Of a stretch of DNA of 64,000 bases, positions 1-7,561 are shown piece by piece. Positions within the stretch are counted from its first letter, which is position 1; each line of letters begins with the position of its first letter. The notes beneath the pieces are model-generated. The model saw only the letters and a list, made by a program, of their open reading frames with translations. It ran no database searches and was not told the origin of the DNA. The translations under genes and the position numbers were made by a program. The DNA is from Cacconaster sp045599325 (GTDB lineage Bacteria; Bacteroidota; Bacteroidia; Bacteroidales; UBA932): contig JAZRVT010000034.1 of NCBI GenBank assembly GCA_045599325.1, positions 1 through 64,000 of the forward strand, read 5' to 3'.

Positions 1-608
1 GGCAAGAGAAGAATTCTCGTGGTGGACTGTGTTGTGCCCTACAAAGGTAGGAGTTTGAAAGCAAATCACAACGGCCACACTGGTTTCCAGATGGGAGGAG
101 TCACTGTGTTGTGCCCTACAAAGGTAGGAGTTTGAAAGCAAATCACAACAAGATTTGATAACGGTACGATCCCAGAAGACTGTGTTGTGCCCTACAAAGG
201 TAGGAGTTTGAAAGCAAATCACAACCATATGAGTGTGCGCCTGATGACGGTGTAAACTGTGTTGTGCCCTACAAAGGTAGGAGTTTGAAAGCAAATCACA
301 ACGTCCACGGCAAAATATGGGCGGGCAAGGAACTGTGTTGTGCCCTACAAAGGTAGGAGTTTGAAAGCAAATCACAACGCTTATCTGAACAAGTATCTAC
401 CTCAATGGACTGTGTTGTGCCCTACAAAGGTAGGAGTTTGAAAGCAAATCACAACAGACACGAAAGCGGGGCGGGCATATAAGTACTGTGTTGTGCCCTA
501 CAAAGGTAGGAGTTTGAAAGCAAATCACAACCTGCCGAAGCATTGGTCTCCTCTCATATAGACTGTGTTGTGCCCTACAAAGGTAGGAGTTTGAAAGCAA
601 ATCACAAC
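1..608 (-). CRISPR. Type II-C CRISPR array, right-hand part
   Basis: Eight identical 47-bp direct repeats start at 26, 103, 179, 256, 332, 409, 485 and 562. Seven complete unique spacers of 30, 29, 30, 29, 30, 29 and 30 bp lie between them. Bases 1-25 are the end of an eighth spacer, so the array continues left of the window. Read on the minus strand the repeat begins GTTGTGATTTGCTTTCAAA, the 5' end typical of Bacteroidota type II-C repeats. This implies that crRNAs are read right to left and that the leader side is at or beyond 608. No cas gene is present in the window. In a Neisseria-like layout cas9-cas1-cas2 would lie to the left, pointing toward the array. The repeats show no decay at the 608 end. 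Confidence 0.97.
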
Positions 609-656
609 ACGGGGTGTGTGTCTGTCATCGACTGCGAATGAACCTCCTACCGTCTC

Positions 657-1091
657 TCATAGTGCCCAAGAGAAGTCAGATTCCACATAGTTGAGTACAT
701 AAACCCACACCGGCCAAGACATTTCAGCCGTCAAATATGTTGTATTGCAAGGGACTTTGGCTCCGATGATGACTGCACTGGCAATCTTCTGACCTCCAAT
801 CAGGACATCAAGCCTGTAGGAATGCTCCGGTTTGACTTGGAAATCGATGTTCCATTCATTGCTGCACTCCTTGTGGACGAAATTGCCTGTGGAAGTCCAA
901 GAGTTAACATCTGACAGGATTACCTCAGCCTCAGAGACCGCCTCGCAGTGCTTCCCGTCCGGCGACGAGAAATCCTATGTGAGGGTCTGTGTCTCGTCAG
1001 GATACGACAGGATGCAGTTGACGATGACCACCCCCGCGTCCCGCACCTCGATATCGGCCTCCGTCACCCACTTATCCCCCTTCGAATTCAT
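657..1091 (-). pseudogene. Broken DUF4249-like secreted protein remnant
   Basis: The minus strand reads as 144 codons from ATG at 1091 to TGA at 657-659, interrupted by an in-frame TAG at 975-977 (codon 39). The text on both sides of the stop is protein-like: an early 'VRDAGVVIVN' stretch, then 'EVILSDVN' and 'YRLDVLIGGQKIASA'. The pattern of a variable domain followed by a 'Y-x-L-x-V...G' strand resembles DUF4249 proteins of Bacteroidota, but the call is weak. No signal peptide precedes the ATG, and the ATG lies inside a 30-bp repeat shared with 3171-3200. The gene therefore seems to have lost its 5' end by recombination and then gained a stop. Its 3' end lies only 49 bp from the CRISPR array. 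Confidence 0.5.
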
Positions 1092-1096
1092 GTCGC
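1067..1096. repeat. 30-bp direct repeat, left copy
   Basis: Identical over 30 bp to 3171-3200, beginning cccacttatccccc. The next 45 bp (about 1097-1143) are similar to 3256-3304, the promoter region of the regulator gene at 3305: both contain an 'aaaccgctcat' block followed by an AT-rich box and an ATG. The left copy looks like the right copy after deletion between two 'attcatgtcgc' repeats. Confidence 0.85.
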
Positions 1097-1189
1097 CCCC
1101 TTTCCGCAATGGAAACCGCTCATCATTATGCAATATTGCAGTGATGCTGCCTTCCCGATTAGCCCCGCATCCTCATCTCCGCTTGATTT

Positions 1190-1321
1190 TGCCCGTAACT
1201 GGCAAAAGTGACGCAAGGTACGGGCAGGGGTTCGGAAGAAAACAGCCTTTCAGGTGTCTACGGAGCCGATTCTGCCATTCGGAATGCCCGTAACTTGTCA
1301 GGGATTTGCCAGTTACGGGCA
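1190..1321. repeat. 17-bp inverted repeat bounding a 132-bp segment
   Basis: TGCCCGTAACTGGCAAA at 1190-1206 is exactly inverted at 1305-1321. A third partial copy, TGCCCGTAACT, sits at 1285-1295 and forms a shorter hairpin with the right arm. The left arm is itself part of a hairpin (TTTTGCC at 1187-1193 with GGCAAAA at 1201-1207). The structure lies in non-coding sequence between the pseudogene and the 3' end of the outer-membrane gene at 1343. It could be a transcription terminator, a degenerate MITE or a protein-binding array. Confidence 0.6.
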
Positions 1322-1342
1322 GATTGCAGACTCTTCAGAGGG

Positions 1343-1951
1343 CTACAGCATCACGCCCAGGTGGAAATTGACCAGGCAGGCGGTTCCGTTCATACCCCCG
1401 TTGCTGTTGCCGTCATAAAGACCTTTGTACAGAAAATGGCTTGCATTCAGGCCACAGGTGAGGTAGAGCCGGTTCCACATCTCTATGCCGACCTGAGGTT
1501 CGAAGAACAGTTTGTCGTAGTAAATGTCGCCAATCCTGTTGCGTGAAACGCCAGGGAAGTAGCGTTCGTTGTTCACCAGGAATTTCCATCCGGCATCTAC
1601 CGTAGCGAAGGGGTGGAATTTCCTTTCTGGATTGAAATGGTAGATGCCCCTGATGAAACAGGATGCCAGTGTATTGCAGGAAATGTTGTCAAGAGGGTTT
1701 AGATGTGGGCGGATGGCCAGAGGCGACTCCGCGAAAGCCACTCCAGCGCCGACGCCTGCAAAGAATGATGGGGACAATCTGTATCCAACTGCTGCTGTCA
1801 GAGCATTGGTTGTTCTGATGGAAGTTATTCCCGCTCCGCAGGCAACTTCCATCTGGGCCCCGAAATGGTCTGGACGGCCCTGCGCATTGATACCCGTTGA
1901 GAAAACTGAAGCAGCCAGCAGCGCTGCCATAATCATTGTAAACCTTTTCAT
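1343..1951 (-). CDS. Outer-membrane beta-barrel protein
   Basis: A 202-residue protein with a clear signal peptide (positive start, hydrophobic core, cleavage near 'GINAQ', residue ~24). The mature part has alternating aromatic and hydrophobic strands and ends in a hydrophobic strand (…NFHLGVML), as small OmpW/PorT-like barrels do. Function is unknown. Its start overlaps the stop of the upstream gene (1948-2514) by ATGA, so the two are translationally coupled and probably form one two-gene unit. The paired arrangement suggests two related barrels with a shared surface role; this is inference. Confidence 0.7.
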   Translation of the reverse strand: MKRFTMIMAALLAASVFSTGINAQGRPDHFGAQMEVACGAGITSIRTTNALTAAVGYRLSPSFFAGVGAGVAFAESPLAIRPHLNPLDNISCNTLASCFIRGIYHFNPERKFHPFATVDAGWKFLVNNERYFPGVSRNRIGDIYYDKLFFEPQVGIEMWNRLYLTCGLNASHFLYKGLYDGNSNGGMNGTACLVNFHLGVML

Positions 1952-2514
1952 TTCTTGAAGCCCTCCAGATTAATTCCCAGCCTGAAGAAGAATTTGCCTA
2001 TAAGATTGTCAGCATTATTCGGATTATGGTAAAAATTCCGAAGTCCCTGTTCATACCCTGCTTTGAAAGAGATGAACCGATAGTCCATCTTCAGTCCAGC
2101 CTGTACACCATATGTGAATTTATTGAAATAATTTTGACCGTAAGTGCGGCCACCAAATAAATTTCCGCATACGATACCCGCTGATATTATCTGTCCGGCA
2201 AACGGGCCGGCGAACGCCGAGAACCTGAACCGTCCCAGACCGAGACACCGGTAGTCCACGTTCCCCTCGATCTGTGCAAACCGGACCCGGTCCCATTCGC
2301 TCTTCGTGCTTGTTCCGATTCCCACGCTCCAGTTCATCGCGCCATTGATACTGTCGGTATAGTCAAATCCGCAGTCCGGGAATCCTGTTCCGCTCCATCC
2401 TCCTCCCAGGAAATCATAGCCCGGCGCAGCTCCGACCCAGATAGTGTACTCCTGTGCTGAAAGCGGCGCATACAAGAGCATTAAAAACAAAAAAAGAAAG
2501 CAATATTTTCGCAT
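1948..2514 (-). CDS. Outer-membrane beta-barrel protein
   Basis: A 188-residue protein with a signal peptide ending around 'APLSAQ' (residue ~20), followed by Gly- and aromatic-rich strands and a final segment 'FFFRLGINLEGFKK'. It looks like an eight- to ten-stranded outer-membrane barrel related in style, but not closely in sequence, to the downstream gene at 1343. The two overlap by 4 bp (ATGA). Cysteines at several places in the mature part (DCGFDY, RCLGLG, VCGNLF) are unusual for an exported barrel. No substrate can be inferred. Confidence 0.7.
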   Translation of the reverse strand: MRKYCFLFLFLMLLYAPLSAQEYTIWVGAAPGYDFLGGGWSGTGFPDCGFDYTDSINGAMNWSVGIGTSTKSEWDRVRFAQIEGNVDYRCLGLGRFRFSAFAGPFAGQIISAGIVCGNLFGGRTYGQNYFNKFTYGVQAGLKMDYRFISFKAGYEQGLRNFYHNPNNADNLIGKFFFRLGINLEGFKK

Positions 2515-2525
2515 AAAGGCATATA

Positions 2526-2600
2526 TTAATTGAAATTATATACTAGAACTCTATGATCGTCAAAGTCATAAGCCCGTACCCTGAAAGCCGCTTCTCTCAT
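2526..2600 (-). CDS. Possible 24-residue micro-ORF overlapping the small lipoprotein
   Basis: The ATG at 2600 opens a 24-codon frame ending TAA at 2526-2528 (MREAAFRV… to …VYNFN). It overlaps the end of the 35-codon lipoprotein ORF in another frame. It is either a separate micro-gene or the true C-terminus of the lipoprotein after a frameshift; joined, they would give a lipopeptide of about 49 residues. The evidence is only that both frames read smoothly. Confidence 0.25.
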   Translation of the reverse strand: MREAAFRVRAYDFDDHRVLVYNFN

Positions 2601-2673
2601 CAACGGCAAGATTGCTGCAAGATGAATATAATAATCCCACCAGAACAATACTTAATAGTAAATGCTTTTTCAT
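2566..2673 (-). CDS. Tiny lipoprotein-like ORF
   Basis: A 35-residue ORF from ATG 2673 to TGA 2566-2568. It has a textbook lipoprotein signal: MKKHLLL start, hydrophobic core, and lipobox 'LLYSSC' with the cysteine at about residue 19. Only 16 residues follow the cysteine. It sits alone between an outer-membrane gene and a DUF3244 gene in an otherwise empty 258-bp gap. It could be a true small lipoprotein, or the front of one frameshifted near 2600 (see the overlapping ORF at 2526-2600). No family is recognised. Confidence 0.4.
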   Translation of the reverse strand: MKKHLLLSIVLVGLLYSSCSNLAVDERSGFQGTGL

Positions 2674-2772
2674 AAATGTTTGCATTCAGGATACTTGATG
2701 CGCTTTCCTTATATAGATGCAACTTTTATCCAAAACGCAACAGATGTTATTAATATTTGTGTCAGATGAGTC

Positions 2773-3129
2773 CTACATATTGAAGGACCCTGTATAAGTG
2801 CCACCGGCGACTATCACAACGCGATAGCTGCCTGCAGGAAGAGCCGGGAGAGGAAGGCTCATCCTTCCGTCATCCAGGGAAATTGTCGAAGCCGAGGCCA
2901 CAGTCTGGCCTGCTTCATTCTCCACCGAAATGCTGACACTGCCGGCATATCCGAAGAAATACACGTCGAGCGATTCAGCAGTTCTGAATACACGAATCTG
3001 GCTGAGTTCGGAGCGGTCTCCATTGCCATATCCTTCAACCTCTACTTCCCCGCTAATCTGGCTTGACGCGTATGCAAACGGGGAAAGTGTAAACAACGCA
3101 ACCATTGTTGCAAGTAATAAATGCTTCAT
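2773..3129 (-). CDS. DUF3244 small secreted protein
   Basis: A 118-residue protein with a signal peptide (cleavage near 'FAYASS', residue ~22). The body matches the DUF3244 pattern of Bacteroidales: an early 'RTAESLDVYFFGYAGSVSISV' region, then 'NEAGQTVAS', then 'LPAGSYRVVIVAGGTYTGSFNM' at the end. These proteins are predicted to fold as a single Ig-like beta-sandwich and to be exported; their role is unknown. Family proteins often sit beside TPR/HTH sensor genes of the type found divergently at 3305, and the two share a short intergenic control region (3130-3304). A -7 box lies at 3151-3158, about 21 bp upstream of the start. Confidence 0.75.
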   Translation of the reverse strand: MKHLLLATMVALFTLSPFAYASSQISGEVEVEGYGNGDRSELSQIRVFRTAESLDVYFFGYAGSVSISVENEAGQTVASASTISLDDGRMSLPLPALPAGSYRVVIVAGGTYTGSFNM

Positions 3130-3150
3130 TGTTTTAGAAAATTAACTAAC

Positions 3151-3158
3151 CAAATTTA
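3151..3158 (-). promoter_or_regulatory. -7 box of the DUF3244 gene
   Basis: TAAATTTG on the minus strand matches TAnnTTTG and lies 21 bp upstream of ATG 3129. Confidence 0.55.
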
Positions 3159-3170
3159 GTTTATAATAAT

Positions 3171-3200
3171 CCCACTTATCCCCCTTCGAATTCATGTCGC
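3171..3200. repeat. 30-bp direct repeat, right copy
   Basis: Exact copy of 1067-1096. Part of it, 'attcatgtcgcacc' (3190-3203), occurs again at 3245-3258, 55 bp downstream, giving a short tandem pair just upstream of the regulator gene at 3305. Confidence 0.85.
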
Positions 3201-3289
3201 ACCAAAAACGCAGGTTAATTATCTTATAGACAAATAGTTGAAAAATTCATGTCGCACCCTTACTACAATAAAAACCGCTCATTATTGCG

Positions 3290-3297
3290 TAACTTTG
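3290..3297 (+). promoter_or_regulatory. -7 box of the TPR/HTH regulator gene
   Basis: TAACTTTG matches TAnnTTTG. It ends 7 bp before the ATG at 3305, so the mRNA would be almost leaderless. Confidence 0.6.
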
Positions 3298-3304
3298 CGG
3301 TGTT

Positions 3305-4930
3305 ATGAAGCATATTCTTTTCATCGCGCTGTCCGCTACAATGATGCTGACCGCTTCCTGCCGCAGGCCCGATTATGACCAGTTCCTGTCAAGTCAGGAC
3401 AGCATAATCCTCACAGATCCGAAACTTGTCCTTGAGAATCTCGAGGCTGACACTCTCCACAAATATAAGGGAGGTAATGAGGCATATTACAACCTGCTGC
3501 TTACAATGGCACGCGACAAGAACTATTACCAGTTTGATAACGACTCCCTTATCTCCGTCAGCCAGAAGTGGTTCAGCCATTCTCGCGACCTTTACAATCA
3601 GGCGAGGTCGACTTTGTATCTCGGACTGGTCAGATACAGGGTTGATACCCGTGACACTTCAATCCCATGCCTGCTGCTTGATGCAGAGAAAGTACTTACA
3701 GAGAGTGGAATCAATGATTTGTCAGTTGCGGCTTTGATAGAATCCTATCTCGGTGTCCTGTATTACAGAGAATCCGAATATCTGAATGCGGAGAAACATC
3801 TTAAATCGGCGGTATACATTAATGAAACCAGGGGGGCTTCGAGCAACCTTGTCGCAAATCTGATTGATCTGTCAAACATTTTGGTGGCTGATCATAAAGC
3901 AGATGAGGCAACTGACTGCCTTGACAGAGTTGCCCTAATAATGGATGCAGGAGGAGGAGTTGAATATCAGGACAGATATATCAATGCCCGAGCCGTCTGT
4001 TGCAATTACTCGGAAGATTATAAAGCCGCTTTGGAGTGGGCAAGGATGTTGGCTTCACAACAAGAATATGAATCAAGGAAGGCCCAGCTCCTGTCACAGA
4101 TCTTCCAGAAACTAGGGGAGACGGACAGCGCCCTGTTCTACAAGCAGGCGGCAATCGACAACCGCCGGCAGGATGACAGTCTGTTCTACTATGTCCACTA
4201 CCACGGGCTCGCCGAACTCTATGCTGAGAAGGGGGATTATATGCGGGCGTATGAAGAGTCCTGCAATGCGTTCGACTGGCTGATGATGTCTGCCGAGAAG
4301 CGGAAGGAGAACAGGATAGCTGAACTTGAGAAGAAATATGACATCTCGATGAAGTATGTCGAGAAGTCTGAACTCAGGCAGTCAAGGTTGACCTTTGCGG
4401 TAATCCTGTTTGCCCTTCTCTTTGTCGCCGCACTTGTGGCGTTGTTCTATGTCCGCACATTGACAAGGAAACGTGATCTAGAGAAGTCTCTCGAAAAAGA
4501 GAAACTGCTCCGCAGGATTGTGGCCGCTACCGCAAGCCCGGTCTCCGGACTGCTGCCAACCCTCAATACATACGCCATTAACATTTACTCGAATGACATG
4601 AAAAAGGAGGACTTGTCAGACAAGCTCAACCATATCATCGATTCCGTCAAGGCCAAGCAGACCAAGGAGTTCAAATCCATCATCAAGGACTGTCTCCCGA
4701 CTTTCTCCCCGGCAATGCAGGCAGCGCTGAATGTCTTCAGAAGCGATTCCTACAAGGTGGTGGTCTATCTGCTTGAGCAGGGCTACAACAGCACCGAGGT
4801 GGCCGGAATGTCCGGAATGTCCGCGGCAAGTGTCAGGTCGGTCGCCTCACAGTTCCGCAAACTGGCCTATGCCGACCCTGCCTTCACCGACGGGATGCGC
4901 GCAGAACTGAAAATCCTCAGGCAGCAGTAG
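3305..4930 (+). CDS. Membrane-anchored TPR regulator with C-terminal HTH
   Basis: A 541-residue protein. It starts with a lipoprotein-type signal (LTASC, Cys ~19). Residues ~40-350 form helical TPR-like repeats with many Tyr/Leu positions. A strong transmembrane segment lies at ~361-385 (TFAVILFALLFVAALVALFY), followed by a basic coiled coil. The C-terminal ~130 residues are predicted cytoplasmic and include a helix-turn-helix-like stretch (STEVAGMSGMSAASVRSVASQF). This matches the Bacteroidota class of TPR one-component membrane regulators, which combine a periplasmic sensor with a DNA-binding tail. It diverges from the DUF3244 gene, a likely target. Having both a lipobox cysteine and an internal membrane span is odd; the first segment may act as a plain signal anchor. 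Confidence 0.75.
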   Translation: MKHILFIALSATMMLTASCRRPDYDQFLSSQDSIILTDPKLVLENLEADTLHKYKGGNEAYYNLLLTMARDKNYYQFDNDSLISVSQKWFSHSRDLYNQARSTLYLGLVRYRVDTRDTSIPCLLLDAEKVLTESGINDLSVAALIESYLGVLYYRESEYLNAEKHLKSAVYINETRGASSNLVANLIDLSNILVADHKADEATDCLDRVALIMDAGGGVEYQDRYINARAVCCNYSEDYKAALEWARMLASQQEYESRKAQLLSQIFQKLGETDSALFYKQAAIDNRRQDDSLFYYVHYHGLAELYAEKGDYMRAYEESCNAFDWLMMSAEKRKENRIAELEKKYDISMKYVEKSELRQSRLTFAVILFALLFVAALVALFYVRTLTRKRDLEKSLEKEKLLRRIVAATASPVSGLLPTLNTYAINIYSNDMKKEDLSDKLNHIIDSVKAKQTKEFKSIIKDCLPTFSPAMQAALNVFRSDSYKVVVYLLEQGYNSTEVAGMSGMSAASVRSVASQFRKLAYADPAFTDGMRAELKILRQQ

Positions 4931-4968
4931 CGGCGCGTACGCAGGCGGGGCCAGTCCTTGTCGGACAA

Positions 4969-6369
4969 TTATTTCTTCCTGGCAAGCAGATTTATCAGGA
5001 GACTGCCTAGAACGCCGGAAAGGATGGATCCCATCAGTATGGCAATCTTGCCTGCATCGCGCAGGGTATTCATTGTGGCAGCGTCAAGGTTGCCGAATGA
5101 AAGGGTGTCCACAAAGATTGACATCGTGAAGCCGATACCTCCGAGGCAGGCTACCGCAAAGAACATTGGCCAAGTGGCCTTGTCAGGCATAGTGCATAAC
5201 TTCGCCTTGATGGCTATGAAGCTTGTCAATGTGATGCCGAGAGGCTTGCCGAGCACAAGACCCGCTGCAATTCCCAGCCCTACGCTTCCAAGTTCAGGAG
5301 AATAGCTGAAGATGTTGAAGTATGACGGATCCGCAATGGTCACTCCCGCATTTGCGAGAGCGAATATCGGCATTATCAGGAAGTTGACCCACGGAGAGAG
5401 GGCGTGCTCGACGCGATAGCTCATATCGAGGGAACCGTATGTAACCTTGTTGGCCTCGCGGATATAGTGGCGCTGCGGTCCGTTAGGGAACGGCTCATCA
5501 TCTGGCAGATTATCAAGTTCGTTGATTTTCTGGCAGGCATTGAGCAGTTTGTGCTGCACCATCGATTTGTTGTAGCGCGGCTCGGAAGGAATCAGGAATG
5601 CCATCACGACGCCGGACATAGTGGCGTGGATGCCCGAATAGTAGAAGAGCACCCAGACAACGAAAGCGATGAAGAGATAAGGGGCCATCCTTCTCTCGCC
5701 CACCTTGCGGAGGAGCACTGCCAGGAGTATGAAGATGACTGAAATGCCCAGAAGGAGGAAGTTGATGCTGCCTCCGTAGAAGAGAGCCACCACAAGAATT
5801 GCAATGAGGTCATCTGCGATTGCAAGGGCTGTCAGGAACACTTTCAGGGATACCGGCACCTTGTCGCCCAGCATCGAGAGGATGCAGACGGCAAAGGCGA
5901 TGTCAGTGGCCGTCGGGATGCCCCATCCGGAACCAGCCGCAGTGCCGTGGTTCACGAGAGTGTAGATCAGAGCCGGTGCCAGAACACCGCCGAAGGCGGC
6001 GATGACAGGGAGCATCGCCTTCTTGACGGATGAGAGTTCTCCGCGTGAAATCTCGCGTTTGATCTCGAGTCCCACCGTGAAGAAGAAGATGACCATCAGG
6101 ATGTCGTTGATCAGCTTCTCCACGGTCATATCCATAGGGAAGACACCGCTGACGGCTCCGTCAGGTGAGTTGAAATGGATTGCTATGTGGGTCTCTAGGA
6201 TGTCCCTGTAGACCTGAGCGGTGACCGGGATATTGGCAAGGACCATCGCCACGACCACACAGCATAGAAGCACTACACCCTGTGCCCAGGGTCTGTTTGC
6301 GAAATCGGCACCTTTCTTATTGATGTTGAGGACACCTTTTGTCCATCTGTAGACAGGTATCAGTCTCAT
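4969..6369 (-). CDS. nhaA: Na+/H+ antiporter NhaA
   Basis: A 466-residue inner-membrane protein with about 12 transmembrane helices, close to family length with a slightly long N-terminus. It exports Na+ in exchange for protons. Signature residues are visible: 'TATDIAFA' (the Asp equivalent to E. coli D133) and 'ALAIADDLIAI' (the paired Asp equivalent to D163/D164, which bind Na+ and H+). 'FFFTVGLEIKREI' is also family-specific. Its ATG overlaps the stop of the alkaline phosphatase gene by 4 bp (6366-6369), so the two are co-translated. Any functional link between them is not obvious. Convergent with the regulator gene ending at 4930. Confidence 0.95.
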   Translation of the reverse strand: MRLIPVYRWTKGVLNINKKGADFANRPWAQGVVLLCCVVVAMVLANIPVTAQVYRDILETHIAIHFNSPDGAVSGVFPMDMTVEKLINDILMVIFFFTVGLEIKREISRGELSSVKKAMLPVIAAFGGVLAPALIYTLVNHGTAAGSGWGIPTATDIAFAVCILSMLGDKVPVSLKVFLTALAIADDLIAILVVALFYGGSINFLLLGISVIFILLAVLLRKVGERRMAPYLFIAFVVWVLFYYSGIHATMSGVVMAFLIPSEPRYNKSMVQHKLLNACQKINELDNLPDDEPFPNGPQRHYIREANKVTYGSLDMSYRVEHALSPWVNFLIMPIFALANAGVTIADPSYFNIFSYSPELGSVGLGIAAGLVLGKPLGITLTSFIAIKAKLCTMPDKATWPMFFAVACLGGIGFTMSIFVDTLSFGNLDAATMNTLRDAGKIAILMGSILSGVLGSLLINLLARKK

Positions 6370-7532
6370 TTCATCACGCTTTCAATGACGCCGGGGATTT
6401 CCTTGTTCTTAAAAACTTTTCCGAAGGCCTTCGATCCTGCGCCATAGGCGAATACCGGGACTACTGTTCCGGTGTGGCCCTTTGTGCTGAAGCCAACCTG
6501 GATCGGTAGTTCCTCACCCACTTCGTGCTTGAGGTATGAGACATATGTGCCGCCGGTCTCGTGGTCAGCGGTGACGACAAGCAGAGTGTTAGGGTGATTG
6601 TTTACATATTCGACAAGGAGCTTGAGAGTCCGGTCGAACTCCTGCATCTCCTCGACCATTCCTTCAGAATCGTTGTTGTGGCCGTAACCGTCTATGATTG
6701 CGCTCTCAATCATCAGGAAGAAACCTTTCCTGCTGCTCTTTGTGAGAGTGCCGAGAGCCTTGTCAACTGCCAGTGTGAGGTACTGTGACGGATCCAGTGG
6801 AGGTACTGTACCATCGTCGACATTGGCGTTGGAAGCCATCTGCGCAGCATAGCATATCTCTGCTCCGTCAGCAGCGCCGGCAGCCTTGGCTCTTGCTGCA
6901 TTGCGGCGATGGATGGTTGAATGAGGCAGGATGCCCACGAACTTCTCGGACTTGGTCGTTGCCACTGCAGGCCAGTCGAGATATACGTCATATCCTTTCT
7001 CGATAAGGGTCTTCGTGAGGTCGACGCTGTCAGGACGGTTGATGAAGGCACTGAGGCCGGAACCGATGGCCACATCGACTCCGCTCTCGACGAACTGCTC
7101 CGCAATCCTGAATGACATCGAACGGCTAGGAACGCCAGCGTAGAAAGCGCCCGGCGTCGCTTCTGTGAGAGTAGTGTTGACCACTATGCCGCTCTTCTTG
7201 CCGATCGCCTGCGCCTTCTTGAGGACACTGGTGAGCTGAACCGTATCAGGATCGGCGCCAAGGTAACCGTTGCGGGTGCGGGTGCCGGTTGCAAGGGCTG
7301 TTCCGCCGGCTGCTGAGTCTGTGACATAATTGTCTGCAGAGCAGGTCTCGCTGAGACCGATTACCGGACTGCCGAGTTCGAATCCTGTAGGTTCGGATTC
7401 AGAGAGAAGGAGCGAGGTAACTGCGCCGAAGCCCATACCGTCGCCGATGAGGTAGATCACATTCTCCGCTTTGTCTTCCTTTGTGCAGGAGACAGCAGCG
7501 ATCATAAGTAAAAAGAGAGCTATTTTTTTCAT
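6366..7532 (-). CDS. Alkaline phosphatase lipoprotein
   Basis: A 388-residue alkaline phosphatase superfamily enzyme that releases phosphate from monoesters outside the cytoplasm. The ATG at 7532 is chosen because it gives a lipoprotein signal (LLMIAAVSC, Cys ~16) and because a -7 box lies just upstream at 7539-7546; an in-frame start farther upstream would put 30 basic residues before the signal. Metal and nucleophile motifs are present: 'YLIGDGMG', 'TDSAAGGTALATG' (Ser nucleophile in DSA), 'ADHETGG' and 'KGHTG'. It overlaps nhaA by 4 bp. The GH92 gene upstream ends 30 bp away, so the promoter sits in a very short gap. Confidence 0.9.
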   Translation of the reverse strand: MKKIALFLLMIAAVSCTKEDKAENVIYLIGDGMGFGAVTSLLLSESEPTGFELGSPVIGLSETCSADNYVTDSAAGGTALATGTRTRNGYLGADPDTVQLTSVLKKAQAIGKKSGIVVNTTLTEATPGAFYAGVPSRSMSFRIAEQFVESGVDVAIGSGLSAFINRPDSVDLTKTLIEKGYDVYLDWPAVATTKSEKFVGILPHSTIHRRNAARAKAAGAADGAEICYAAQMASNANVDDGTVPPLDPSQYLTLAVDKALGTLTKSSRKGFFLMIESAIIDGYGHNNDSEGMVEEMQEFDRTLKLLVEYVNNHPNTLLVVTADHETGGTYVSYLKHEVGEELPIQVGFSTKGHTGTVVPVFAYGAGSKAFGKVFKNKEIPGVIESVMK

Positions 7533-7538
7533 AATCCG

Positions 7539-7546
7539 CAAAGATA
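7539..7546 (-). promoter_or_regulatory. -7 box of the alkaline phosphatase gene
   Basis: TATCTTTG on the minus strand ends 6 bp before ATG 7532. This supports that start and implies an almost leaderless mRNA. Confidence 0.6.
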
Positions 7547-7561
7547 GCAATAATCGCACTT

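Noticed and set aside
397..600. A 67-residue minus-strand frame with repeated segments
   Set aside because: It is the CRISPR repeat and spacer unit read as protein; not a gene.
609..656. Possible CRISPR leader with a degenerate repeat (aacctcctacc)
   Set aside because: Only about 10 bases resemble the repeat, which is within chance; no leader could be defined.
832..1546. Plus-strand open frames of 87-153 residues
   Set aside because: They run antisense to the pseudogene and the beta-barrel gene, or through the inverted-repeat segment, with no homology or start signal.
7370..7395. tRNA-like gttcgaatcc
   Set aside because: Part of the alkaline phosphatase gene; no acceptor stem or cloverleaf could be built. 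No tRNA was found anywhere in the window.
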